From Hemibagrus wyckioides (taxonomy: Eukaryota > Chordata > Actinopteri > Siluriformes > Bagridae), in contig NC_080715.1 in the NCBI RefSeq assembly GCF_019097595.1, forward strand, positions 29,409,355-29,473,354: DNA of 64,000 bases, written 5' to 3'. Position 1 is the first letter of the stretch. Each line of letters opens with the position of its first letter. The position numbers and the translations under genes were made by a program. Under the pieces are notes generated by a model. That model worked only from the letters and a program-made list of their open reading frames with translations. It made no database searches and was not told the origin of the DNA. Below, in pieces: positions 46,358 to 61,401 of this stretch.

Positions 46358-47679
46358 TGACCTAGAAAGACTTACACAGAGTGCTATACTGATGGTATTC
46401 CTAGTCTGTGACCTAGTGAACCAGTATTGATGTATTCATTGATAGACTTCAAAAGCACTTCACTCTAGATAAGGGCATCTTCTAAAGGCAACAAATTTAC
46501 ATGGTTTTTAGGAACCAAGGTAGTAATCTGACTGAACCTGCCCTCTCACTTTGTATAACCAGCAGCTGTGAAGTATCCTTTCGAGTACAGGACATTTGCC
46601 TTTGGTCCCAAAAGGTGCTAGATTTGTTGCTAGGTTATTTTTTAAAACTAAATTTGCCAAAAGGAACTGAAGAAAATATAATGAATAAATCCTTGACTTA
46701 ACAACAGTGCAGGCAATCAGAAATGCACTTGTTTTATTCCTCCTGATCACCAGAAGGTGCTGTTTATGAAGATGATGATGATGCAAGAAGACTTCATTGC
46801 GAGTCAGGGATTGTATCATGGATGTTTTTTGTTGTTGTTTTTTTTGTATAGGAAAAAAAATCTTAAGATTTATTCGAACAGTATGCTGGTTTTGAATGCA
46901 CACTGCGATTGTCACAAGTGATTGTCACGAGTCAAGAGTCGTTTATTTGTCACTTGTCTCACTGTCTATCTCTCGAAGGGACTCTTAACTGTCACTACCT
47001 CTTCAGTGAAACCTAGCTAGGTTATCTAACATCTTGGCTGCTTTTTAGAGTGACATCACAGACACTGCTATTGTTAAATGGCAGAAAAACATCCAAGATT
47101 GATTTCATACAGAAGTCCGAGAGCAAAAGCAGGTCCTTTTCTTGTCTCCTGGTACAGTAAAGATGGTGTGAAAAAACACATGTACTGATGGCCTTCCTTG
47201 CCTGCCATGCAGTTCCCTTCCCTTATTTTAAAAACCACTGGGCTCCACTGCTCTGAAATATGACTTGAAAGAAAAGCTATTTTTCTTGAACATTTTCTCA
47301 AACTGTGCATAACTTCTCACTGCTTCATGTTTCAGTTTTGACTGATGTGGATTGTTACGCATTTATAATTATGAAATTAAACCTTCTCTTCTGTTCTCTA
47401 AATGACAGACAGCGCTGACAGGCAGTGATTTACTAACAACATTAAATTTTCTTTAAATCTGCCATGATCTAATAATATGATATTTGTCACAAAGTCTTCA
47501 ACATGCACTATTGCTGATCCCATAGCTTAGGCAGACCTAACCTTGATTTTGCTAAACCCCACCAAATAAAAATTTCTGTGTGATGAAATTTAGTCAAAAC
47601 ATCCATCTGCAACTTTGCAATATAATATTAATAAAGCCAGGTACTGATGTCTTTTTCAAATGGAAATATTGACTTGTAC
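46358..47679. other. Unique DNA
   Basis: A SINE-tail scrap (ctagataagggcatcttcta, about 46466-46491) and a (ATG)n scrap near 46770. A 135-codon minus-strand frame at 46508-46915 has no family resemblance. Confidence 0.35.
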
Positions 47680-47775
47680 CTTGTGCCCAGTGTTCCTGGG
47701 ATGGGCTCCAGATTCACAGAGATTGACAGAGACTGAAGGTGGACATATGGATGGATGAATGGATAGATGAATGAA
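47680..47775 (+). repeat. V-SINE 3' fragment
   Basis: ttgtgcccagtgttcctggg, atgggctccagattcac and the ggatggatgaatgg tail match the 3' part of the copy at 61068-61401. Confidence 0.6.
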
Positions 47776-48794
47776 CGAATAATTCCTACTTAGTAGTGGC
47801 CTAAAATTAATTTTCTCCTTATAAGTGTAATTAAACGCTGTAGCCACAGTGGCATCTCAAGCTACTTGTAGGAATAACTTCATTCATTTTGACAAGCACA
47901 CAAAAGCAAAAGACTCAAGCTTCCGCCTCCATACTCTGCCATACGTTATTATGCTAGTTCAGTCAAAGTACAGCCATTTCCATCTTAATTTGATTACTTG
48001 GAAGCTAGCTAGCTCTCGACTCACTTTTTCAAATCCACACGGCCTTAAAACTGAACCCTTAAGCTCTTCTTGTGAGGTAAGCTTGCAAAAACCCTTGTTG
48101 TTATTTGTTTTTTTCTTCCTTTTTCTAAGCATACTCATGCCACAGCAGGAGCAGTACACATCTTTATTAATGTCTGGAAATCAGCCTGCAGCACTTCCGC
48201 TAGCTATCGGGGTCTCCTAGGGAAGGAGTAGAGGTGCAAAGACAGAATACTTGATTTTTGTCAGATACATTGTTGTCTTATGAGTCAGAAGGAACAGTCA
48301 GCCTGCTCCCAGTCAATGCCCTGTACATGCACACACATATAGTCCATGGAGCCTACATACTGTACTCTTCCTCAGCGTGTATTTATCTGTTGTTTCTGAG
48401 CCTGAGAAATAGCATCATATTATGCTATTTGTGGTTCCATATTTTGTTATCTACGCAAACATCATCTTCTAGGGCAGACGTAATGTAGAGAGTAATGTTT
48501 CATGCATTTGGATGGGTTTTTTAACTGTTATGGTCTCAAAGTATATTCATAGTACAAAAATTTAAGCCTAATTTTAAAGTATCAGTTTGTTTAGTTTGGT
48601 TTGTTGTTATACAATTGCTCTCAGTATATAAGTATTTTTTTCAGTTGTTATTTGACTTTTAGTCTACAATCTATGTATTTCAACGGATGTAGAAGTTTGT
48701 TTTTCAGAGTTACAGGCTGGTCATCATCCTCTTGTCTGTGCCCATGGCAGCCTCAGATTTTTGTGGCAGAGAAGTGTGAGAGCTGATGTGGTCT
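47776..48794. other. Unique DNA with an unrecognised 123-codon frame
   Basis: The plus-strand frame 47849-48220 starts MASQATCRNN and has a hydrophobic LLLFVFFFLFLSIL stretch encoded largely by T-rich codons. There is no family resemblance, splice site or promoter evidence, so I do not call it a gene. Confidence 0.3.
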
Positions 48795-49312
48795 TCTGCT
48801 GCTGTATCTCATCTACCTCAGTGATCGATGTGCTGTGTGTTCTGAGATGATTTTCAGTTCACCACGGATGAAACGAGTAATTATTTCGGTTAATTTAGAC
48901 TTCCTGTCAAATCAGACCAGTCTGGTTATTCTTCTCTGATCTCTCTCATTGACAAAGTGTTTCCACCCATAGAACTGTCACTCAGTTAGTTTCTGTTTTG
49001 GTCTTCACACTATTTTGTGTAAACTCTAGAGGCTGTTGTGTGTGAGATTTCTAGTAAATGAAGAGTTTCTGTAATAAACCTAAAGCTAATCTAGCAGCAT
49101 GGCACATTTAAAGTCTCATGTCTAATTAAAGTCTAAAGTCTTTACAGCAAATTTTCTTCTGTCTGATAGTTGATGCAAACTTGATGGAGCTCTTGGCCTG
49201 TATCGGAACGATTTTATGCATTGTGCTGCTGCCACATGACTGTTTAGATACCTGCATAAATGTGCAGGTGTACATGTGTTCCTAATAAAGTGGACAGTGC
49301 ATGTATATACTC
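48795..49312 (-). mobile_element. Tc1-like element, 5' end and DNA-binding region
   Basis: The element 5' end is at the right (ttcctaataaagtggacagt). In reverse it passes through the leader (agccaatcatg-like block) into a transposase N-terminus with frame damage (blocks around gtttacacaaaatagtgtga and caaagtgtttccaccc in plus orientation). Same family as 15840-16025 and the MITE at 1798. Confidence 0.6.
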
Positions 49313-50379
49313 ATTTCAATGAGTTTATAAGCCTAAAATCTGATCTGAAATTCAAGATATTACAAGCCATGTTTTGAATTGGAAAGTTGGATGAATTGAG
49401 TAAGCACACAAATATTAGACAAAAAAAAAAAAAAAAAAATCAAACTATTTTATACTAGTTAACATAAATCGGTGCACAAACAATGAGGTTAAACCTGTGA
49501 AGCTGCCAATAAGTCATCATCTTGGCAGCACATGTTAGAATGACAAGGACGTTAATGTTATTATTCAAATCTAAACATTACACTATGAGTCAATGAGCAT
49601 ATCATTAAGTGTGTAAGATCAATGAAATATGGATCAGCGAAAATGAATGTGTCTATGGGGGACAATGCAACCTGGCAGATCTGTCAGCTGTGGAACTGCT
49701 GAGGTTGAGCATAAAGCCAGTAAATGGGTCAGGGAGTTAGCATGCATAAATACAGTCATCTGACACCTGACCATGAACTTGTATCATTTGGGAAAGTCTG
49801 TTCTGTTATATCAGCATTAAGCAGGCCCAATTTGTAGCTGTTCCTGCATATCATTGTGAGAAAAAATTATATCCAGGTTACTGTACAACGGGAATTATGA
49901 TAAATAAAAAAAATACTCACTTAGGAACTTCAAATTCTGAAGATTCAAAAAAATTGTATGCTTCATGGTGGCCCACCTGGTGGTTTTTGTACTGGCAGCT
50001 CATTCATAGCAAAGTGGAAACACTTCTTTCAGCCATAATGAGCAAATGAAGCTTATAAAAATCTACTTTAACTGTACAGTAGTATTTTGAACAGAGATGA
50101 TAGTGAGTTGCTTGGCAACAATCTAAATAGCAGATAATAACTGGCTGTAGCAACAAGCTAAGCAACTAACATGAATGATTAATGTTGATGATTACCATCT
50201 CAGTACAGTGATGAATATGATCTGTGTTATAGATTTACCCAATTTAACTGATCTAAAGCCAATACTTACAGAATCTCATTTCAAAGTATGCTGAGTTGAC
50301 ATCAGAACCTGGTAGTTCACTTGAAGGGTTGAAATTTCAAGTTGTTATTTGATAGATAAAAGCCCTGAGCTCATTGTGG
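49313..50379. other. Unique DNA
   Basis: A 19-base A tract at 49421-49439. Nothing else recognised. Confidence 0.4.
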
Positions 50380-50770
50380 ACTGAAGTACAGCAGGTTCAA
50401 GTTCCTGGGTGTCCACATCTCTGAGGATCTGTCCTGGCACCATAATACTTCAGTTCTGTTTAGAGCAGCACAAGAACTTTTTTACTTCCTGAGGAGACTG
50501 AAGTCCTCCCAGATGTTAGAGTTTCTTAGGTTAAATTCCAGAGTTTCTATCACCAAACACACCACTGGTGCACAACTCCACTGGACATCTTCACCACAGT
50601 AGATATCTGTATTGAGCACAGCATCATCCTGGACCTCTTCCATCCCAGTCATATTCTGTTCAACCTACTTCCTTCCAGGAGGAGATACAAGAACATTTGT
50701 ACCAAACCCAGCAAGCTCAGGGCCAACGTCTTCACCTATTCTGCAGAACTGTACACTAAATCTGTTCTAT
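50380..50770 (+). pseudogene. LINE ORF2 C-terminal fragment (CR1/L2/Rex1 type)
   Basis: Reads FKFLGVHISEDLSWHHNTS then LFYFLRRLKSSQM and, after frame breaks, LFNLLPSRRRY-like codons (ttcaacctacttccttccag). It covers the same protein region as the LINE at 51851 but is clearly more decayed. Ends in the 3' UTR. Confidence 0.7.
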
Positions 50771-51021
50771 ACTTAATATACACTACTCACAAAAAGTTAA
50801 CAATATTCGGCTTTCGGGAGAAATTTCAGGATGCACCTAAAATGCACTATAACCTTTACAGGTGAACTTAATTTAACCTTCTCTACACTTTTGAATGCAC
50901 ATGTCCAGCTGTTCAGTGTTTCAGTACTTTTTGCATAACTTAAGCAAAAAGGTGCTTAATTTTTCAATTAGAATTGGCCTTTAAACAGTCCTCTTCATCA
51001 TGCTGTTCACATTTTGGCATC

Positions 51022-51850
51022 ATGATACCAAGACAACACCTAACAATTGATCAACAGTACCTCATTGCGAGGCTTCAAACAGGATGTTCTCAGAGGGAAG
51101 TGGCCACTGAGCTTAATGTGTCACAGAGTGTCATCAGCAGGTTGCGACAGAGATACAGAGAGACTGGAAGAGTCACAGAAAGGCATAGAAGTGGATGTCC
51201 TTTGGCCACATCCCACATTGATGACCGCTTCATTGTGAACAGTACCCTGCAGAACCGGATGATGAATGCCACTCAACTCCAGGCACATTTAAGGGAGGTG
51301 AGAGGCACCCAAGTGTCACATCAGACCATTTGAAACCGTTTACATCAGTATGGTCTGCATGCTAGATGACCTGCAAGGGTACCTGAACACACCACCAGAC
51401 CAGGGAGCATTTATGCTGGACAAGGGACCAGTGGGCCTCACTGCTGTTCACTGATGAAAATCGATTCACGTTGAGCAGAAATGATGGCCGCCAACGATAT
51501 TGGAGACGTCAAGGAGAGCACGATGCATCAGCCACTGTTGTCACCAGATGAGCCTTTGGTGGTGGTGGTGTTACAGTCTGGGCAGGTGTGTCTACTCAAT
51601 ACAGAACTGCCCTACATCTTGTGAATGGTACAGTGACAAGCCAATACTACAATAACATCATTAATCCAGTCATTGTGCCCCTGCATGAACAACACAGGCC
51701 TAATTTCATCATGGACGACAATGCTCCAGCTCATCAAGGTCGCATCATTAGGGAACGGCTGCTGGAGGCTGGGGTACCTCAAATGGAGTGGCCTGCACTT
51801 TCTCCAGACCTGAATCCCATAGAAAAACTATGGGATCCGCTGAGTCGCAG
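51022..51850 (+). pseudogene. Outer Tc1-like transposase pseudogene (5' part)
   Basis: Starts MIPRQHLTIDQQYLIARLQT, with helix-turn-helix CSQREVATELNVSQSVISRL and RQRYRETG and a GCP-type linker. It then shows TGA stops at former Arg codons (51331-51333 and about 51367) and an internal deletion with frameshift before the catalytic core. The core keeps FTDENRF, FIMDDNAPAHQGR and [12 protein letters not shown], so all three acidic residues survive at D-x34-E spacing. The last codons are at 54265-54343, beyond the LINE. Two stops fit C-to-T decay of CGA codons. Confidence 0.8.
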
Positions 51851-52567
51851 CTGACACTCCCCTATTTATATCAATGGGTCTGAAGTAAAGCGTGTCTCCA
51901 GCTTTAAGTTCCTGGGTGTCCACATCTCTGAGGATCTGTCCTGGCATCTGAACACCTCAACTCTGGTTCGGAAGGCGCAACAGCGTCTTTACTTCCTAAG
52001 GAGACTGGAGAAAGTTCACCTATCCCCCAAGATCCTGACCAACTTTTTCCGCTGCATCATTGAGAGCATCTTGACAAGCTCCATCACAGTATGGCATGGC
52101 AGTTCCACGGTGTACGAAAAGAAATCACTGCAAAGGGTTGTGAAAAACGCCGAATGCATCATCGGCACCCAACTACCTGCCATTTAGTCTCTTCACCACA
52201 GTAGATGTCTTTGCAGAGCACACAAAATAATCAAGGACTCCTCCCACCTGAGTCACAAACTGTTCAACCTCCTTCCATCCAGGAGGAGATACAGGTCCAT
52301 CCTCACTAGAACCAACAGGTTTAGGGCCAGTTTTTTTCCTTCAACCATAAATCTACTGAACTCTACACTACACCACTAGGACACTCATGTCTTACTACAC
52401 TTACCACTTTACAGTTCTGCTCCACCCTGTACATTCTGTTAATATAATATTTTTCACTGTTATACATTCTGTTGTACATTCTGTTATAATATAATATTTT
52501 CTCACTGTGTAATATAATTAATGTACATATTGTCCATTTCATAGATTACACCTAGTTTTTTTATCTA

Positions 52568-53815
52568 CACTATATTGCCAAAAGTATTCGCTCACCCATC
52601 CAAATAATCAGAATCAGGTGTTCCAATCACTTCCATGGCCACAGGTGTATAAAATCAAGCACCTAGGCATGCAGACTGTTTTTACAAACATTTGTGAAAG
52701 AATGGGTCGCTCTCAGGAGCTCAGTGAATTCCAGCGTGGAACTGTGATAGGATGCCACCTGTGCAACAAATCCAGTCGTGAAATTTCCTCGCTCCTAAAT
52801 ATTCCACAGTCAACTGTCAGCTGTATTATAAGAACGTGGAAGTGTTTGGGAACGACAGCAACTCAGCCACGAAGTGGTAGGCCACGTAAACTGACGGAGC
52901 GGGGTCAGCGGATGCTGAGGTGCATAGTGCGAAGAGGTCGCCAACTTTCTGCAGAGACAATCGCTACAGACCTCCAAACTTCATGTGGCCTTCAGATTAG
53001 CTCAAGAACAGTGCGCAGAGAGCTTCATGGAATGGGTTTCCATGGCCGAGCAGCTGCATCCAAGCCATACATCACCAAGTGCAATGCAAAGCGTCGGATG
53101 CAGTGGTGTAAAGCATGCCGCCACTGGACTCTAGAGCAGTGGAGACGCGTTCTCTGGAGTGACCAATCATGCTTCTCCATCTGGCAATCTGATGGACGAG
53201 TCTGGGTTTGGCGGTTGCCAGGAGAATGGTACTTGTCTGACTGCATTGTGCCAAGTGTAAAGTTTGGTGGAGGGGGGATTATGGTGTGGGATTGTTTTTC
53301 AGGAGCTGGGCTTGGTCCCTTAGTTCCAGTGAAAGGAACTCTGAATGCTTCAGCATACCAAGACATTTTGGACAATTCCATGCTCCCAACTTTGTGGGAA
53401 CAGTTTGGAGCTGGCCCCTTCCTCTTCCAACATGACTGTGCACCAGTGCACAAAGCAAGGTCCATAAAGACATGGATGACAGAGTCTGGTGTGGATGAAC
53501 TTGACTGGCCTGCACAGAGTCCTGACCTCAACCCGATAGAACACCTTTGGGATGAATTAGAGCGGAGACTGAGAGCCAGGCCTTCTCGTCCAACATCAGT
53601 GTGTGACCTCACAAATGCGCTTCTGGAAGAATGGTCAAAAATTCCCATAAACACACTCCTAAACCTTGTGGACAGCCTTCCCAGAAGAGTTGAAGCTGTT
53701 ATAGCTGCAAAGGGTGGACCGACGTCATATTGAACCCTATGGATTAGGAATGGGATGTCACTTAAGTTCATATGTGAGTCAAGGCAGGTGAGCGAATACT
53801 TTTGGCAATATAGTG
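52568..53815 (+). mobile_element. Intact Tc1-like transposon (CACTATATTG family)
   Basis: 1,248 bp between TA dinucleotides (52566-52567, 53816-53817). The outermost 29 bases at each end (CACTATATTGCCAAAAGTAT plus nine more) are exact inverted repeats. It encodes one uninterrupted transposase at 52702-53733. It is the only element in the window with both perfect ends and an open transposase, and is inserted in the LINE 3' UTR. Relatives of the family at 2091, 3640, 33607 and 39432 are fragments. Confidence 0.95.
52702..53733 (+). CDS. Tc1/mariner-type transposase, 343 aa, apparently intact
   Basis: Cut-and-paste DD34E transposase that would bind its element's terminal repeats and insert at TA. 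The frame is open from 52618, but the internal ATG at 52702 ([10 protein letters not shown]) gives 343 aa, the usual length. Layout: first helix-turn-helix about 10-50 ([20 protein letters not shown]), GRPR linker at 59-62, second helix-turn-helix about 63-115, then the catalytic core with D154 (WSDQSCF), glycine-rich box 188-196 ([10 protein letters not shown]), D245 (FQHDCAPVH) and E280 (DLNPIEHLW), with 34 residues between D245 and E280. Basic patches RRGR and RRMQW fit nuclear entry and DNA binding. No stop, frameshift or catalytic substitution is seen. Expression and activity cannot be judged from the sequence. Confidence 0.95.
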   Translation: MGRSQELSEFQRGTVIGCHLCNKSSREISSLLNIPQSTVSCIIRTWKCLGTTATQPRSGRPRKLTERGQRMLRCIVRRGRQLSAETIATDLQTSCGLQISSRTVRRELHGMGFHGRAAASKPYITKCNAKRRMQWCKACRHWTLEQWRRVLWSDQSCFSIWQSDGRVWVWRLPGEWYLSDCIVPSVKFGGGGIMVWDCFSGAGLGPLVPVKGTLNASAYQDILDNSMLPTLWEQFGAGPFLFQHDCAPVHKARSIKTWMTESGVDELDWPAQSPDLNPIEHLWDELERRLRARPSRPTSVCDLTNALLEEWSKIPINTLLNLVDSLPRRVEAVIAAKGGPTSY

Positions 53816-54132
53816 TATCTATTTATATACATTTATATATACTATCTGTATATTCACTGTATATTATCTGTTACTGTTGTACATACATTGTACATAATGC
53901 ACACATTTTTAGCACAATTATAATTACACCTGACACTTTATCTGTTGTAAATACTACTTGCACATTCTTCTCTATTCACACTCTGACATAGTCTTTATTT
54001 ATTTATCGATGTACATATTTACATATTTATCTGCACTTGTTCATTTGCACAATTTCTACTATTTGCACTTCTGGTAGATGCTAAACAGCATTTCGTTGCT
54101 ATGTACCTGTACTTTGCAATGACAATAAAATT

Positions 54133-54264
<132 letters not shown>

Positions 54265-54639
54265 AGGCTCGTAACCCTGTACACCAGAATCTCAATGACC
54301 TGAGGGCCGCCCTTCAAGAAGAGTGGAATGCCATGCCTTATTAGACAATAAGTCAACTCGTGAACAGCATGACATGTCGTTGTCAAGCTGTAATTGATGG
54401 TCAAGGGCACATGACAAATTATTGAGACACTGACACTTTTTGTTGTGGTATACCCACCACTGTTGTTGGCTTTTGTTTCAATAAATTGTTTGAGATGAGG
54501 AAATCACCATTGCATGGTTCTACTTAAATGCCCTACTATCATGATACAATATCACTGTAGCGTGAACTTTTTACATTTTCCATAAATTTGTGAGTATATC
54601 TTGCACAATGGTCCATACAGACTGTCTACTAGTCAACAC

Positions 54640-54885
54640 TATTTTATGTATCTGTCCAGTAGCATATTGTCTTGTCTGTTTGGACTTTCCTTTGTCTTTC
54701 TTTGTTTGCACTATGTTGCAGACTATGCACTTTATGGCTAGACTAGCTTTTTAGCTTTTTTAGCCCTTAGCTCTGATTTTTAAGTAGCACCAAGGTCCTG
54801 GATGAACGTTGTTTCATTTCAGTATGTACTGCATCAGATGTATATGGTTGAAATAACAATAAAAGCTTCTTGACTTGACTGTGTT
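54640..54885 (+). repeat. LINE/SINE 3' tail
   Basis: Contains ttgcactatgttgcagacta, cccttagctctga, accaaggtcctggatgaacg and gaaataacaataaaagcttc. Same tail as the inverted copy at 8206-8370. The protein-coding part is missing. Confidence 0.6.
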
Positions 54886-56170
54886 CTCTATTGTCCCTAC
54901 AAGAATACATCCTAGATTAGCTTTATATATCTGTATATTATCTTTATATACAATATGTTGTATATTATCCATGGATAATCTTGGTACTACTATATACATG
55001 TACAATGTGTACAAGATATATATATATATATAGACTAATTCTTCTATTATTTTATCATTATTTTCATTATGAATAGAGAAATTACTATTCATACCATGCA
55101 GAGTGATTTAAAAAAGGCAGAAAGTATTGAGACAAAAAGAACATCTGTTTGAAAAAGACCTAATTTTATTCCGTTCGTGTCGATTGTTTTATAGCGAGTC
55201 AGTCATGGAGTGTCGGCTCTGAATTTGTTTATGCTGACACCACAATTGCGAGGTGGTGCATGAAATAAATCTCAAACAAATCAAGTTCTCCATACCAAAC
55301 TGGAACTGTCTGAAAATGGCGGATGTGTTTACTGCAAACTTATATAAACCCAGTCGAAGAATTTCATGGAGAAAACAGTAGCGGGCTCAACAGCTAGCCA
55401 GGATGTGGTGTATGATAAACTGACAGTGTGTTTTCTGCAAAAGGTTTGATCAGTCAACCTGATATTATGGAATTTTGAAGCCCAGGCACAATTTTGTTGG
55501 ATTTTTTTTTATGTGGAAGTCATCAAAATGAAGCAAACCTGCCCCTTGATCTAACTTTAACCATCCACCTCAACTTTTCATACCATTTGGCTCATAGTCA
55601 GTGTCATAAAATTTCAATCATAAGACCATGTTGGATCTAGGTTGTGTAATAAAGAGTGCTGCCAAGATCCACATGCTTTTATCAGCCAATGGTGAGAGTT
55701 GAGCCAAAGTAAGCTGCCAATTATCCAATCAACTGCAGCCAGACACTGTGGAGACCAAAACCAGACAAAGCAATGTACTACTGTGTATGGCAAACAGCAA
55801 TGTTTTGTCTGACACTTGGGCTTGCAAGCAAAGGAACTATAATAACAACAACAAAAAAAGTACTGACCAGAACTGATGATGGAAACAAAATTATTATTTT
55901 GTAATAAATGTTTCCATGTGAATGTACTTGCTTTTGAATCTACTATGTCTTGCTTTTGCATGTAAGTTTGTATCTTTCGATCACAACATGTCTTGCTTTC
56001 TCTTCAGAATATTCAGCAACTGCTGAAAATGCAAAAGGATTCATGTTTTATTTTCCCAATCTTTCAACCCGTGACATGTTCAGAGCATGCCTACAGACAA
56101 GCAGATTTCTTTTCTTGTCCAGATTTTCAGGATGTTTGAAAAAGATGTCCATATTAGGCAGACATTTAAT

Positions 56171-56178
<8 letters not shown>
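54886..56178. other. Unique AT-rich DNA
   Basis: Short TA run near 55016-55031. Open frames such as 55614-55961 (minus) lack support. Confidence 0.4.

Positions 56179-56206
<28 letters not shown>
56179..56206. repeat. (AC)n microsatellite
   Basis: About 14 AC units. Confidence 0.9.
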
Positions 56207-56210
<4 letters not shown>

Positions 56211-56929
56211 ATATTCTTTTAGATTTTAAAGATTGGCCTAGGTTAAAGAGATACAGTAAACTAGCAGGGAGAAAAAAAAACAGATAGTGACATATTACAG
56301 TGTTGAATACTGAGTTAATACACTAATACAAAAAAAAGTATGCTAACAAATAATTCATACATCTGACTTAGATCGATTCCTTTTAAAATTTTATACAGCT
56401 AGAATTTGCACTTAGTTCTGTAATATATTCCCTTTGCTGGTACAAAAATTACTCATGAATACATGGTTACTAGTTTCACATGGCTAAGTTTAATGTAGGG
56501 ACTTGAAATTGGATTTGAAAAACAAAAACAATGTAATGGATTGCAGTTACTCTGGCAAATTTGTCCAGCTGGTCCTGTTGGCGAGTGGAACTGAAGAGCA
56601 GAGCCGGGCTTTAATAGGCTGTAAACCCAAGGTCATCTCTCAAGAACTCTCTCAAACTGATCACGCTGTGTTTAGAGGATGCGGCAGACAGTTTTATAGT
56701 AATCTAGACCTTTGTGTTGAAGGTCACGGGTTTGTTTATATTTTCCAGAGATTTGTGAATTGATATAGTGGTTAAGGTAGAAATGTGAATTTGGGTCAGT
56801 GTTATTTTTAAAATGAATACTGAATACTTTGCATTAACATGCCTCCTTTTAAACTATTGCAATGAAAAGGTCAACATGACTACTGCATTATCTGACACTT
56901 ATTATATGCATTATCTGAAACCAAAAAAA
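56207..56929. other. Unique DNA
   Basis: 56500-56760 has balanced composition and an 86-codon frame without family resemblance; possible non-coding conserved sequence, unproven. Confidence 0.3.
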
Positions 56930-57160
56930 AAGCTCTGCCCATTCACCACAAGCAGACATAAGCTCCTCCCATTCACCATAAGCAGACATAAGCTCCTCCC
57001 ATTTGCTATAAGCAGACATAAGCTCCACTATTCTTCATAAGCAGACAAAAGCTCCTCCTGTTTGTCATTAGCAGAGATAAGCTCCACTATTCATCTTAAG
57101 CAGACATGAGCTCCGCCCACTTGCCATAAGCAGACATAAGCCCCACCCAATTGCCACAAT
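56930..57160. repeat. 30-bp minisatellite
   Basis: About 7-8 units of cataagcagacataagctcc plus tcccattcac, nearly constant 30-bp period. A plus-strand reading frame repeats ISRHKLLPF but is just the repeat. Confidence 0.9.
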
Positions 57161-57439
57161 CTTTTTTTCTTAAAAACCTGGGATATATGTTGGATTATCA
57201 ATTATTATGATAAACTTTATAACCCTTATAAACCACATTTACTTCACTAGGATGAATTCACATTGCAGTATTTTCTCAAAATGAGCTTTTTTTCTACGTT
57301 CAGACATTTTATGTTTTATTAACCTACATGTTCATGGACATAAATATATTCTAGAGGAATAGCTCATACTAATCTTCTGATTATTTATAGATTCATGTTA
57401 GATTCTGTACTGAAATATGACGTTTTTCGATTGTTTCTT
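57161..57439. other. Unique AT-rich DNA
   Basis: Nothing recognised. Confidence 0.4.
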
Positions 57440-59980
<2,541 letters not shown>

Positions 59981-60007
59981 ATATTTTGGTTCTTTATATC
60001 AGATAGT

Positions 60008-60035
<28 letters not shown>
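60008..60035. repeat. (GT)n microsatellite
   Basis: About 14 GT units. Confidence 0.95.
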
Positions 60036-60039
<4 letters not shown>

Positions 60040-61067
60040 TGTTCTAGAGAACACTCTTACTTGTAAAACTGTGCAAACAGTAAACAGAAACTGCACAGAA
60101 ACTGTGATCATACCGATGTATATCATATGGAAAGCATTATTTTCTTCGCTCCCTGAAATCCACCTTTGTAAATCGCATCACCCGAAACAGAGGATTCATC
60201 CGGCGTGATTTAAGAACAGCACGCAGTCATCACCGTCTTCCTGTCTTCTCTCTGACACAGCAACCTCATCCTGATTTAGCTGACAATAATTGACTATCAG
60301 ACAGGCTAATTCACTTTCATAACACAAATCAGGTTTTTTTTTCTCAGCTATCTTATTACTTTTCTTCAGCAAGTTTTGTTTTAAAAGTAATCAGAATATG
60401 TTCAGCACAGAGGCAGGGCCAGAGTTAGATGATGATGATGATGATGTGCAGTGTTATTATGATGAAAATGATACCCAGTGTGCTGTGAATATGTATACGG
60501 AGCGCAATCTAATCTCACCTGAAATGAGGTAGAGCGATTTCAGACAAAACTATGATTTATCACATGGTGTTATTTAATAGCACATGCTGGCTGTCATGCA
60601 GCACCGAGTGTCATATCCTTGTGTTTAATTGATCTTTTATTTCATTTTATTCGATCACGAATCTTGCTTTTACACCATCGATTGTGAAAAGTTCATGACA
60701 CAAATCAGTTCTTGTTAGAACTTTACTTTAATGCAGATATTTCTCTTGAATTCTAGCAATTATTTCTCTTCTTAAAAAAAAAGAAAAGAAAAGAGAAAAT
60801 ACAGTGGCATGTTGTGCGAGAAACCTGAAAGCTCCTTGTCCTGAAGATTCTCTTGTGGCCTTAAGTGCAGTGACCTTTCCGATAAATGACACCTTCTATG
60901 AATGTTAAAACATCTCCTTAGAGAACACTTCGCAGCGTCAACAACTAGACATTTTTCTTCGTTAAACAGAACAGTTTTCTAGTTTTTCCTTGTTAATTAG
61001 TTCTTACTATTTAAAACGAGTACATTCATATAATTCATAGGAAGTACAGCTCTACAAAAAATAATCT
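60036..61067. other. Unique region
   Basis: Balanced, non-repetitive stretch 60100-60560 with a small GAT run at 60430-60446. No exon recognised. Confidence 0.3.
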
Positions 61068-61253
61068 GCACCGGCTTGCTTCACGCCTCCGGAGTTGGGA
61101 TTCGATTCTTGCCTCTGTTGGGTACCTACAGTATAGAGTTTTCGTGTTATCCCCTTGGCTTTGGGGTTTCTCTGGGTGCTCCAGTTTTCTCCACCAGTCC
61201 AAAGATGTGTTGTAGGCTGCATTTCATCTCTGACTTGTCTGTAATGTGTAAAT

Positions 61254-61292
<39 letters not shown>

Positions 61293-61401
61293 TGCCTTGA
61301 GATCCTGTCCAGGGTGAACCCTGCCTTGTGCCCTGGGATAGACTACAGATTCCCCATGACCCAGTAGGATAATTGGTGTAGAGGATGGATGGATGGATGA
61401 A
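61068..61401 (+). repeat. V-SINE copy with internal (GT)n
   Basis: tRNA-like head (gagttgggattcgattcttg), core (ctctgggtgctccagttttc, caccagtccaaagatgtg), a (GT)n at 61256-61288, then ctgtccagggtgaaccctgc and the ggatggatggatggatga tail. Same family as 10525-10836 and 47680-47775. Confidence 0.75.

Noticed and set aside
46508..46915. 135-codon minus-strand frame
   Set aside because: Low-complexity, no recognisable domain, no supporting signals.
47849..48220. 123-codon plus-strand frame as a membrane protein gene
   Set aside because: The hydrophobic stretch derives from a T-rich tract; no splice sites, promoter or recognisable family.
50380..50770. LINE fragment as part of the nested LINE at 51851
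   Set aside because: It covers the same protein region and is more decayed, so it is a separate older copy, not the missing 5' part.
53025..53771. 248-codon minus-strand open frame
   Set aside because: It is antisense to the intact transposase at 52702-53733; the sense strand has the conserved motifs.
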